Below, one piece after another: positions 26,377 through 36,142 of a DNA stretch of 64,000 bases (within the stretch, counting starts at the first letter, position 1; every line of letters begins with the position of its first letter). The position numbers were made by a program, and so were the translations under genes. Source of the stretch: Strongylocentrotus purpuratus. Lineage: Eukaryota; Echinodermata; Echinoidea; Camarodonta; Strongylocentrotidae. The DNA lies in the NCBI RefSeq assembly GCF_000002235.5, contig NW_022145601.1, positions 2,678,016 through 2,742,015 on the forward strand, given 5' to 3'. The notes beneath the pieces were generated by a model. It was not told where the DNA came from, did not search any database, and worked only from the letters and a program-made list of their open reading frames with translations.

Positions 26377-29300
26377 ACTGGTTTGTTATTGATTTATTAA
26401 AACAAACAGAAGGAGCTATTCGAAAGAAAAATGAAAAGAGAATGATATGAAATCACCTTTCCACAGTGCCATCAACCCATACAAAACTGCCACCAATGTC
26501 CCTCCTAAGTCCTAACCAATAGCAAGTGTCCGGCGGGTTTGAAGTTGTCATGATTCCTACCAGGAAATTCTTTAAAAGGAACGCGGGAAAAGAAGACACA
26601 CACACAAAAAATTAGACGTACTGAACACAAATCTTTTTTTCCCTCTCGTCTGAAAATTGATGGTCATGTACGTTACCGATAGTAAGTACTTTCCAACTAG
26701 TTTTGCCTTCATTGGAGTTTTTATTGAAAAAGGCTTTTACATTTTACAGATGAGTTATGAATAACATTTCTGGGCTATCATAACATCGTAGGCTGCAGTC
26801 TAAATACTTCTTGATATTAATTTTCAATCATTTGAATCCAGGCTAAAGGCTCAGTTCCAATATAAATCATTTTTAGAATCTTGACTTAAACATTATCATA
26901 TTATGAATTGTATTAATACCTACGGTTAAAGAAAATGCCCCAATGTCATGTTCCTTTACAAAGAAAAAAATAAATGACATGTTTAATAAATGTGAAAGCG
27001 TAGTTTATATTCTCTTACATTGAGTTCTTCTGATTTGATAATGGCCAGGTCACCGCCATTGCTCACACAGTGTGCTCTAGCATCATCATTAGACATTGCC
27101 TCTCCGTAGAACCGATATAACGATTGGCCGAAAAGATGCCACGAACAACGAGAATCTGATGATGTAAATATGACACAGGTTAAGTTCAATTCTTTCATTT
27201 CATATATTCAATTTAAACAAATCTTGCTTTGTTTTATTTTGATGTTTTTATATTATCTATTTTATTTTATGTATATGTTTCATTCTATTATTAATTATTC
27301 ATTGCATTAGGGTGGTGGTGACGAACTTTTTAGTGACCGAGCAACATGAATGATACATATAATGGAAGTAGATGTCGATTACCGATGAGGTTACTGTTGC
27401 ACTGGCCTCATAGATATTCATATAACATGTATATATTTACCTTTCGGACGTTGACAAATGTAGACGCGCGAAGATGAACAGGAACTTGTTTGCCATTTCC
27501 CCTGGTCTATAACGCTGTATGTAGATCTCATGCGGACACATTCATTACTTGCTGACGGTTGTGAAGGCGACCAATTTGAGTACCTATAATGGATAGAGAA
27601 TATACATAGTGTATTATCGACTCGCTCTTTGAAACCAAGTAAATTCCTTTAAATCCCCCAAATGCCTTGTTTTATACACTTTATAACGGACAAGGCCTTC
27701 ATATTAGAAGTCCACATAAGGAACATCGAAGACGATCGCAACTACTCCCAATCAACTCAAGGGCTAGTTCTGTACCTTATTGTAAATTCCCCTAAAAGTC
27801 ATTTTCGGATTAGGTAATGCGTTTATTCGAATGTTCGCAAACATGGGCGTATCCAGGGGGATGTAATGTACAAAATTGCGAGCGCGAAGCGCAAACCTTT
27901 AAGGCGTGGGGTCCGGGGCCCGCTTAAGGACCTTGGAAATTTTTGAACATGGAATGCGTAAACTGAACATTTATGTGAATATTTTTTAGTTTTTTTTTTC
28001 CTGCTATTTCTTTCGGAAAATGTATAAAGGGGGAGGGGGGGACGTGCGTCCCCATACTCCCCTGGCAAATATAAAATGGTGATGGACAGGGCTGATGAAA
28101 TTACATAAAGTTGAATTTTAGAAAGGAGATGCGATCGTTTAGAGTAATTTCAAAAGATTTGTGTGAAAATGAACTTAGCTATATTTCCTTTGGATATAAT
28201 CACAAAAGAAATGTGATTATAAGAATAAACGTTATACACACAAAGCCTTACAAACCGAATTGGCAGACAGTAAAGTTGCTGTGTAGGACAATTATTTCAT
28301 TTTTTAATGTAAATATTTAAGGTCAGCTTCAGACCTAGTTGTTATCAATGTGATCATCATCATTCTTATCACTACCATTATTAGTATGCTTATTTTTACA
28401 ATACTCATTATCATCATGGTTAATTATTTTTATTTTTATTAAGTCAGGCTTGAATAGTGACATGCACTTTTATCTGATCGTTTTACCAGCCAATACCTAT
28501 ATTATATTATCATGTAAATATCATTCCATGATGATGATGATAATTGCTATTATTAATATTATTATCATCCTTATCACTATTATTGTTAGTAATATTATTA
28601 GTGGTATTATCATTGTTATTGTTATTACAATGTTGCACATAAATGCGGTTAAGTTCTTCGTTCCTCATTTCATGAATTTATTGTTACTATATAGTTTATT
28701 TGTTATAGATAAGGTTTTCTCAGAACTTAATTCATCAATCTCTATGACGCTTTAGATTGATCAGCAAAGTTCTGATAAGATATCTATCCATCGTATCCTA
28801 ATAATGAATTTGTGAAAAGAGGTGAACAGTGTATCATTATTATCATTATTATTTACTCTGGTTGTGTGTTGTCTATCCATGTATACAGTCCATCACCGTC
28901 TTGGTCACGAAGCCCTATCCAGTAGTTATATCCTCCAGTACTTTTCGATGCGATAGTGACCAGAAAATCCTGAGAAGTGAAAAAAGGGCAATTGTTTCTA
29001 AAAAGAAATTATTCACAGAGCAACCTTATATATATGCATTTCTAAGTATAATCTACTTTGTTCTGAAATAAGTATAAATTATTTCTTAAGACACCCGTAA
29101 ACTATTATATGGTCGGATTAAAATTGGTTGATTGAGCATTCGAGTAATAATTATCTGCAGTTACCATGTTCATTTACCTAAGGTACACATTGACAAACCA
29201 AGTATGATAAGATGTTAGGGACTATAATTTTGGTTGTTACTGTCATTTAACACCCTTGCAAAATAAAATGAGTTTACAAAAAAAGAATGAAAACTGAAAT

Positions 29301-32300
29301 ACACATTTTACAAATAACATTGAACTTGGTGAAAATTGTTTTAATATCCCAACCAAAAAATGCCAGACATCTTGAAATGTCCAACATAAATCTACGTGAT
29401 TCATGCTAATATCTTGAGCATTTTTTTTAATTAAAGATACTATGTCCCTTTTGCAACCAACATAAAATTTTGTGGAACTTTTCAGGAATCATGAATATGT
29501 CATGTATGTCCTATCTGTGAAATGTTAACGTTAGCAGTGTCCTAACATTCGAATTATGCAAGGAAACCCGTTTACTGTCAGGCACTATTGCGTGAGTGGC
29601 TGGCCCTTTTTCTTCTTTGGTAATAACATACATGCAATGAGCTGTAAAGGTTACATGAGCATTTAACGGTATTTGAAAGTAAATACTAATTTTGAACTTC
29701 CCTAAAAAAAAAGGGGGGGGCTTGAAAATGTCTTTAAGTGGGAAAATAACGACAATTAGTTGTGTCGAATTGACGTAAGAGCTATAGAGCCAGTAAGTAA
29801 TAGTCTGATTTTCAGACTATTTTACCGAATGGTACCGAATCGTATGTTTTATGCTGCGCAAAGATTCAATCAGTTTAATTTCGGCCATTACAAGAAGTTG
29901 GTTATTAATGTAGACAAACCTTTTCATTTTTTGGCATGTAAATGGGACATAGTACCTTTAACAAGTAATAGCGTATTTTACAACGGTTAAACATGGGATA
30001 AAACAAAAAGGAAATATTAGTGATGAAATCAAGTTGGTGAATCTTATTTCACTTACATTTAGTTCATGAGAACTAATGATAGGGAGATCTCCACCGTTGT
30101 GTTGGCAGTTGACCCTCGCATGGCGATAGATCCTTCCATAGTTCGAGATGAAGTACTGTGAGTCACCATAGTCTTGCCAGCCTGGAGAATTACATATCTG
30201 CCCATCGACTGAATATGAATGTAATAACAATATTAATAAATGTTGTATTTGTACTTTCTTGGAACTTTTGGCATAAGAACTCATCTATGAGGCTGATTAA
30301 GGTTTGTAATAGCTAAAGAATGCAATTACATGGATGATTTTTTATTAAGATTGCATAGATATTAGTGGATTCGTTTGGTTCATCCAGGCAAGAATTGAAG
30401 TTGATGGTGCAGACTGGTCCCATATACTTGTTTTCATGTTGATTGCTTTAAGCATACATGTTCTCTGTTTTGAAATTTGATTTTTTGGAATTTTGATTGT
30501 TTTTGTATTCCATAGCATTGTCACTCATTTTTCTTATCACCAACCTACGTCAACACCTTTTCAATTTTGGGTACTATTTGGTCACAGAAGTCAGTAACGT
30601 TTTGTGCCAATAGTCATTAATCTCTTTCCAAAATCATGCTTTCTACTAGGAATTCTGGTAACGCCGATAAGGCACAAGCTAAATAAGCCCCGTTAGTCAC
30701 GTTTGAACAAATAACTGAGTTATTGCAGAATGAAGAATTTAACTCAGTTTTATATAGGGTAGTCAGCAAAGTTATTAATAAAATGATGCCCACCATCAAA
30801 GAGGAACTTTCTAAAATATTGGAGAAATGTGAAGGACACATCTTTGATCTTCAAGATGAAGTTAAATATCACAAATATGATAATCATATGCCGGTATTGT
30901 TTTATAATATATCCTTTCATCTTTGAACATGATAGACCTATTTATTTACCAAGTGCGGGATACGATAACATAGATCCAACATTTGTTAAAAATACCTGTG
31001 TTGTCTTTTGAATGAATCCTTTATCATTGTAGAAATACCGGATCAACTAAAGATTGCCAAAGTAGTTCCTATATATAAAACTAAGGGTAAAAAGTGTTTA
31101 GACAACTATCGACTAATATCTATCTTGCCAGTATTTCCCAAAATTTTAGAAAAACTTGTCTACAAAAGACTCATTGACTATATTGATAACAATATTTTGT
31201 TCTCAAAACAATTTGGGTTCAGGCAGAAATATTCAACCTCAATGGCTTTAATAGAATTCATGAATTATGTATCCCGTGCAATAGAAAGCAAACTGGTTTC
31301 AATTGGTATCTAATTCCTTGATCTTTCGAAGGCTTTCGATAGTGTCAATCATTGTTACAAAAACTTTAATTTTACGGTTTTAGAGGTATTTCCTTGAATT
31401 GGTTTGGAAATTATTTAAGTAATCGTAAACAATTTGTTATTATTGATCAACAGTCTTCTGATTTATGTAACATTGTGACTGGAATTCCTCAAGGGAGTAT
31501 CCTTGTCCCCCTCATTGTTTCTATTTTTTTTAATTAATGATCTTCATTTTGCTTCTAGTAAATTGTCCTTTATATTATTTGCTGATGACACAAACATGTT
31601 TTTGTCTGGTAAATCTGTTCAGCAACTGAATAGGGATTTGAAATAGAATTGGAAAAGGTTTCTTGCTGGTTTTATGCGAATAAATTAAAGGTCAACATGA
31701 CCTTTATAAAAATATCAATTTTCGATGTTGATGAATTACATGTGCAATTAAATGATGAATATTTATCCAGAATCTGTTCAACAAATTGTTTAGGAATATA
31801 AGTAGATGAAGGCTTAAACTGGAAGGCACGTGTTACATTGCCTCCAAGATATCAAGTGCAATAAGTATTCTTTATGTTGTGCATAAATTATTTCCTTTAC
31901 CAATGTTATGTAACCTTTATAATACATTGCTGCTTCCTTACTTGTCGTATGCAAATTTTGTTTGGGGCAACTGCTCAGTAACCCTTCTGAATAGACATTT
32001 AGACCTTTAAGAAAGCCATATGCTTAATAACCAAATCTTCTTACCGAGCACATACTGCACCCCTATTTAAACGGATGAATATTTTAAATCTTAATTCTAT
32101 ATATATTATGCAGCTTGGTCACTTCATGTTCCAGTACAAACATAACAACTTGCCACCTGTCTTTGATGACCTTTTTATACTGAACTCTACTGAATTCATA
32201 TGCTACAAGAAATGCAAGCAGGGGCGTCGCTAAACCTTTTTCAGTGGGGGGGGGAGGGGGGAGGGGTGTAGAGGTCAACGATTACCAACAAAACTAGCCA

Positions 32301-35300
32301 CTAATTACCGACAAAATTAAATGTCCAATATCTACAAATTTAACCCTATAAACCTGGGGCCGAAGGCTAAATTGTTTTTCCTATGGACTATCTATAGTAC
32401 TTGCGTATGCGCAAATGGTCATTTTCCTCGACGACAAAAATATACGAATTATTTCGTCAACTTAGTCAGCATCATAGCTATATATTTTAATGCAGGCGCG
32501 AAACTAGGATATTGTTTAAGGGAGGGGTGGTAGTGAGCAAGCAAATCACTTTAAAAAGCGGATATGCCTCTCGCGCGAAATCTTAGACGTTTCCTTAAAC
32601 TATTAGGAAAAAAAGACGATTTTATTGTACCGTTCTCGACTGTTTATCCTTATCTGAATGGAGTCCCCCCCCCCCCCTCCCGCGCGAAGCGCGGAAGTTT
32701 TGACGTTTCATTAAATTATTAGAGAAAGAAGACGATTCGTTGTACCGTTTTGGACTCTTATTAAGCCCAATTCATCTGAATTCAGTTTCTCCCTCTCGCG
32801 CGAAGCGCGAAACCTTTCACGTTTCCTTAAATTATTAGAAAAAGAAGACGATTCGTTGTACCGTTTTCGACTCTTAATGAGCCCATTCATCTGAACTCAG
32901 TTTTTACCTCTCACGCGAAGCGCGGAACCTTTGACGTTTCCTTAAATTATTAGAGAAAGAAGACGATTTGTTGTACCGTTTTCGACTCTTAATGAGCCCA
33001 TTCATCTGAATTCAGTTTTTACCTCTCACGCGAAGCGCGGAACCTTTGACGTTTCCTTAAATTATTAGAGAAAGAAAACGATTTGTTGTACCGTTTTCGA
33101 CTCTTAGTAAGCCCTAATTGTCTGAATTTAGTTTTCCCCTTTAGCGCGAAGCGCGGAAGCTTTGACGTTTCCTTAAATTAATAGAGAAAGAAGACGATTC
33201 GTTGTACCGTTCTCGACTCGTCTAAATGACGTTTTCTCCTTCCGCGCAAAGCGCGGAATTTTTGGCATTTTGTAATAATGAAAGGAAGACGATTCGTTGT
33301 ACCGTTTTCGACTCTTAATGAGCCCTATTCATCTGAATTCAGTTTTTACCTCTCACGCGAAGCGCGGAACCTTTGACGTTTCCTTAAATTATTAGAGAAA
33401 GAAGACGATTCGTTGTACCGTTTTCGACTCTTAGTAAGCCCTAATTGTCTGAATTCAGTTTCTCCCACCCGCGCAAAGCGCGGAACCCTTGACGTTTCCT
33501 TAAATTATTGGAGAAAGAATACGATTCGTTGTATCGTTCTCGACTCTTAATAAGCCCCATTAATTTTGTCTTAATTCAATTTCCCCCTCTCGCGCGAAGC
33601 GCGGAAGCTTTGACGTTTCCTTAAATTATTAGAGAAAGAACACGATTCGTTGTACCGTTCTTGACTCGTCTAAATGAAGTGTTTTCCTTCCTCGCAAAGC
33701 GCGGAATTTTGGGCGTTTAATCACAATATAGAGAAAGGAAGACGACTCGTCGTACCGTTGTTGACTCTTAAACCTTGTTTGAATTTAGTTTCCCCGAAAA
33801 TGTTAAACCTCTGATTTCTTTAGCTGATATTATAGGAAAGTAAAACTACGAGAAAATACAAGTATTGTAATTGTAGTCACTCTCAAAGTCGTCACAGCGG
33901 ATAAGAAGTCACAGTTCGTAGGGAAAAAACGTGTCGGCCGACCGACAATATACATCTCACCGACTTCAAACTTCTGCATTGATATAGTACACGAGGATCG
34001 AGCAAGAATACCGACACAGCAGCATATTTACCCATGTTTTTCTTGCTCCCTCGACGAGACGACTCCACCCAACAACCCCCTTCTCTCTTACCTCCCATCT
34101 CATTCACCCCCGTTTCTTTTGTTTCCCTTTTACTCTTTTTTCTTCTTTTTTCCTTTCCTTTCTTTTCTTTCTTTTCCTTTCTTTCCTCTCCTCCCTCATT
34201 TTCTTTTTTCTCTTTTTTTCTTCTCTTTTTTGTTTTGTTTTGTTTTGTTTTCCTTTTCTTTTTTTCTTTTCTTTCCCTTTCCCTCTCTTTTTTTCCCTCC
34301 CCCTTTTCTCTTTTTTCACGACGGTAGCGCAATTTTACCGACAATATCCTGACAGGTGGGGGGGGGGTGTCGCACCCCTACACCCCCCCCCCCCTTTGGC
34401 GACGCCCCTGAATGCAAGTAGTTTCCATATACCCATAGCTAAGACTTCTTTTTTTAAATACAAAAACGGATACCCTTCAATGGACCTATGTTATGGAGTC
34501 ATCTTCCGCCTGATATCAACAATTGTTCTTCCTTGTATTCATTTAAGGCTAAGTTAAGATTATTCCTGATATAAAGTAATCCATCCTTTACAACATTCAC
34601 ATATAGGTAGATGCACTTTTTCCCTGTCTTTGATATTTTTCTCCCTCTTCTTTCTCGTTTATTGGTACCACCTCATCATTTTACCTTATATTTACTTTAA
34701 ATTTTTAATTGTATAACTTGTTTGTGTTATTGGGGGTAGTCCTCGACAAATCATTTTAGATTTTTGACTACCCTTTCCACATTTGTTGATTTTTTTCTTT
34801 TAAAAACATACATTGCTCCAACTGGGGTTGTTTTATATGTGATGTACATCTTCTATTTGTGTATTGTATGTATGTTTAATATTTAATGTAGCTCCCTATG
34901 TTGTGCATATGTGGAGAAATACAGATGAACAGTTCTGTTTAGTTCGATCAATTAATTTAATTTCTCGCATTTCAAGTCACACGCGGTCATTTTTTTCTTC
35001 TTCTGAATGTCACTTTGAAAATGTTCATAAATATACATTCTTGTTGTTGTATGTATAATGTGCCAAGGTTAGCATAGTACATGCTAGAGGAAAAAAAACG
35101 AATACGCCATGGCTGAAAAGGATTCACTTTGTAAGTGCATTATTGGGGGATATAGTTAGGTTTAAGTTCAGGACCTAATCCCGGTGAAATCAGTTACGTG
35201 CGAGACATAACAAAGAAAGCTAGAGAAGTGTGGGGGGGAATGTAGGTCAATTACAGGACCAAGTTCCAGAGAGTCAAAGAAGGAGAGGAGAGGAGGAGGA

Positions 35301-36142
35301 GTAGGATTGAAAATCTGAATTAGATTTTATATTTGAAGGGTAACCCTCGAGGTTAACTTTGAGTGCTCTTACATATTTGTGCTGGACCTTGTTTATATTT
35401 CCTTGTTGAAATATCAGAACTTATTGTATTCTGCTACATCAGGGATAGGTGTATGTGTTTAAACTGAGAATAAAGTGAGGATATTGATGTCTGGTAAATG
35501 ACATGTGTATTAGTGCAATTATTTGAGTTACCATGTGACATTAAAACAATGAGAACAATAATACATATCAAGAATAATATACAGATCTAGGCAAAATTAT
35601 TATTATTATGGTACTAATAGTAATACTACTAATAATACTAATGATAATAATGATAATAATAACAATAATACAAAATATGAACATGTTTCTTGAGGGCCCT
35701 GTAATTATTATATCTCAACAATTGTCAGGTACCCATCTGTATCTGGGTGTAGAGTATTAAATGAGGATTAATATCTTGCCAAAGGACATTAGTGCCGGAT
35801 CTGGATTCGAACCCTCAACATTTGAAATGATCAAGTGAATTATTATACCACGACACATCCACGCATACACAACATACCCTAGATAACTTTGGTTTGCTTT
35901 TAGTTACTTGTTAATTGAGGAATAGGGAAAGTTGGAAAATGAAGACATGAACACGGTGGGGGAATCCTATTCAAAAAGGTCATATCAAAGCAAGCAGGAT
36001 TGTAATGAGTGCATTATAGGCTCTCGTTTCACAATTCGTTTATTTTACCTTGCAATGTATCTCCGTGAAGGCTGATCATCAACACCATGATGACCAACAT
36101 CTGCATAGACACAGACATGATTCGATGAAGGATGTCCATCAT
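16545..36142 (-). CDS. Gene A: multi-CTLD/EGF/Ig/FN3 type I receptor with ITAM-like tail (19 exons, 1013 aa)
   Basis: Coding exons, 5' to 3' on the minus strand: 36142-36049, 30208-30057, 28969-28857, 27583-27441, 27155-27019, 26569-26457, 26114-25951, 25604-25468, 24647-24538, 23849-23719, 22544-22410, 21765-21613, 20982-20851, 20080-19910, 19777-19646, 19278-18976, 18245-17883, 17405-17297, 16794-16545. Every junction has AG/GT borders and compatible phase; the lengths sum to 3042 nt (1013 codons plus TAA). Layout by residue: signal peptide 1-31, CTLD1 32-167, CTLD2 168-305, CTLD3 306-431, EGF-like 432-672, Ig-like 673-773, FN3 774-894, transmembrane about 902-926, tail 931-1013. Inference: a cell-surface pattern-recognition or engulfment receptor signalling through tyrosine phosphorylation. 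The EGF-Ig-FN3 block resembles Tie ectodomains, but no kinase follows; the tail ends in a stop. I do not know a named orthologue. Exon 1 to exon 2 crosses a 5.8-kb intron and is the least certain join. Confidence 0.88.
17297..17405 (-). CDS. Gene A exon 18: transmembrane helix
   Basis: The 109-nt exon (phase 1 in, phase 2 out) encodes GGPSSS, then a strongly hydrophobic helix rich in Val and Ile from about residue 902 to 926, then the stop-transfer FYKRR. One hydrophobic segment plus the N-terminal signal peptide predicts type I topology. There is no charged residue inside the helix of the kind used to dock to a separate ITAM adaptor, consistent with the signalling motifs being in the receptor's own tail. 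Confidence 0.92.
17883..18245 (-). CDS. Gene A exon 17: fibronectin type III domain
   Basis: A 363-nt phase 1-1 exon gives about 121 residues with FN3 hallmarks: a Trp in IGWRQW (strand B), GYKIYVR (strand C), and GLEEGSTYSVQIAAIRDG (strands E-F with the conserved Leu and Tyr), ending in a TFTTKQ G strand. It is the membrane-proximal domain. The C-C' region (VLAKEV through MDRSVSKRS) is longer than average. NAT and NVS are candidate glycosylation sites. Confidence 0.88.
18976..19278 (-). CDS. Gene A exon 16: Ig-like domain
   Basis: A single 303-nt phase 1-1 exon encodes about 101 residues with two cysteines in strand-like contexts (VFSCTISF and IYCFIGDP) and NVS, NFT and NKS glycosylation sites. 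A one-exon, two-cysteine domain of this length between EGF and FN3 modules fits an immunoglobulin-like fold as in Tie receptors. The core Trp is not in a textbook position, so the assignment is by size, cysteine spacing and context; another beta-sandwich is possible. Confidence 0.6.
19646..22544 (-). CDS. Gene A exons 11-15: five EGF-like modules
   Basis: Five phase 1-1 exons (22544-22410, 21765-21613, 20982-20851, 20080-19910, 19777-19646) each encode one cysteine-rich EGF-like unit of the Tie/SREC/MEGF kind. Signatures include CPPGKWNVPICDRLC with CTPGFSGKNC, CGDQWFGSEC with CTAGYAGAFC, CRDGNFGSDC with CKNGWSGEGC, CPVGYFGINC, and CHPRWTGESC. Such modules form an extended stalk and in Tie and MEGF/Draper-type receptors contribute to ligand or partner binding. 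EGF4 ends in an unusual segment (VGFTSDSVDLPDSC) lacking the typical closing spacing. NCT and NES are potential glycosylation sites. Confidence 0.9.
22750..23467. mobile_element. piggyBac-like MITE (TTAA target) in gene A intron 10
   Basis: Flanked by TTAA at 22746-22749 and 23468-23471. Ends are CCCTAATAAGGCCGG and CCGGCCTTTTTAGGG, an inverted repeat of about 15 bp starting CCCT as piggyBac ends do. Subterminal inverted GCATTATGCCCC blocks follow at both ends. There is no transposase coding in 718 bp. It lies between the CTLD3 and EGF1 exons. Confidence 0.82.
23719..25604 (-). CDS. Gene A exons 8-10: CTLD3 (degenerate ligand site)
   Basis: Exons 25604-25468, 24647-24538 and 23849-23719 give residues about 306-431. 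The order is DEWTDYPNVRYY, a YCQNFGGSLAQL helix, FWFGLDSLG, HWAD, GAPDN, WGDQFC and FVCEISKG. The sugar-site triplets read APD and WGD instead of EPN/QPD and WND, so calcium-dependent binding is doubtful. The N-terminal Cys pair of long-form CTLDs is absent. The exon phase pattern repeats that of CTLD1 and CTLD2, which argues for tandem duplication of a three-exon cassette. Confidence 0.88.
25951..27155 (-). CDS. Gene A exons 5-7: CTLD2 (intact EPN and WND motifs)
   Basis: Exons 27155-27019, 26569-26457 and 26114-25951 give residues about 168-305. Landmarks are CSWHLFG, AHCVSNGGDLAII, CYWLGL, VWVDG, GEPNN, EDC, EWNDNEC and YICERP. EPN lies near residues 261-263 and WND near 288-290. By family knowledge EPN plus WND marks calcium-dependent mannose-type recognition, so this is the CTLD of the three most likely to bind a glycan. 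An extra cysteine pair (CAC and the Cys in DTCYW) may form additional disulphides. NET and NSS are candidate N-glycosylation sites. Confidence 0.92.
26335..26374. repeat. TA dinucleotide microsatellite in gene A intron 6
   Basis: About twenty TA units lie between the two last CTLD2 exons. Shorter TA and GT tracts are at 2846-2868 and 17640-17716. Confidence 0.95.
27441..30208 (-). CDS. Gene A exons 2-4: CTLD1 (degenerate ligand site)
   Basis: Exons 30208-30057, 28969-28857 and 27583-27441 encode a complete C-type lectin-like fold, residues about 32-167. Visible landmarks are an N-terminal Cys (QICNSPGW), the NCQHNGGDLPII helix-2 region, YWIGL, TWID, and paired Cys in NECV and YICQRP. At the calcium/sugar site the EPN or QPD position reads QPS and the WND position reads WQT, so canonical calcium-dependent sugar binding is not expected. 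Intron phases are 1, 0, 2, 1, the same as in CTLD2 and CTLD3. A TTAA-flanked MITE (29431-29961) lies in the first intron of this module. Confidence 0.88.
29431..29961. mobile_element. TTAA-ended MITE in gene A intron 2
   Basis: The ends read TTAAAGATACTATGTCCC and GGGACATAGTACCTTTAA, inverted repeats of about 18 bp including a TTAA at each side. Inside is a palindrome TAGTCTGATTTTCAGACTA. A diverged second copy is at 16085-16533. No coding capacity is seen. TTAA borders suggest piggyBac-type mobilisation; this is inferred. Confidence 0.75.
30209..30609. other. Gene A intron 1, proximal part
   Basis: About 400 bp of AT-rich intron between exon 2 and the start of the decayed LINE. It has no repeat or exon that I can identify. 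The other end of the intron (34801-35096) is equally plain and may still include the LINE's 3' UTR. Confidence 0.6.
32219..34410. mobile_element. Non-autonomous hAT-like DNA transposon nested in the LINE
   Basis: The element starts CAGGGGCGTCGCTAAA and ends TTTGGCGACGCCCCTG, giving terminal inverted repeats of about 16 bp followed by G or C runs. It is flanked by an exact 8-bp duplication AATGCAAG (32211-32218 and 34411-34418). An 8-bp duplication with CAGGGGCG ends is the hAT signature. No transposase is visible in the 2192 bp; the interior is a 115-bp tandem array (32560-33790) and a T/C-rich tract (34110-34310). Confidence 0.9.
32560..33790. repeat. About eleven 115-bp tandem repeats inside the hAT-like element
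   Basis: Each unit has a palindromic core GCGCGAAGCGCGG, then TTTGACGTTTCCTTAAATTA, then AAGACGATTCGTTGTACCGT and TTTTCGACTCTTA. Cores begin near 32569 (degenerate), 32681, 32796, 32911, 33027, 33143, 33242, 33354, 33470, 33590 and 33690. Units of 99-120 bp differ by point changes and short deletions, with two shorter variants (near 33242 and 33690) resembling each other. Confidence 0.9.

Larger units (their letters stand above)
30610..34800 (+). mobile_element. Second LINE (CR1/L2-like), heavily decayed and split by a hAT-like insertion
   Basis: Readable fragments in order are an ORF1-like coiled-coil piece (about 30700-30890, with EEFNSVLYRVVSKVINK and KEELSKILEKCEG), RT blocks KIAKVVPIYKTKGKK, NYRLISILPVFPKILEKLVY, FGFRQKYSTS (31020-31313), LDLSKAFDSVNH (about 31318-31355), GIPQGSI, FADDTNMF (about 31578-31610) and a C-terminal part that stops at 32210 and resumes after 34418. 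It has many frame changes and stops and is much older than the LINE at 5200-9137. The endonuclease is missing: the ORF1-like part passes directly to RT. The 3' end near 34800 is uncertain. It lies in intron 1 of gene A. Confidence 0.85.

Noticed and set aside
27842-28065. A further hAT-like element with GCGCGAAGCGC motif in gene A intron 3
   Set aside because: Candidate ends (GGGCGTATCCAGGGGG and CCCCATACTCCCCTGG) match only roughly and no target duplication could be found, so it is not listed as a feature.
33892-34352. Lys/Glu/Arg-rich and Phe/Ser/Leu-rich open frames on both strands
   Set aside because: They are readings of a T/C-rich low-complexity tract within the hAT-like element.
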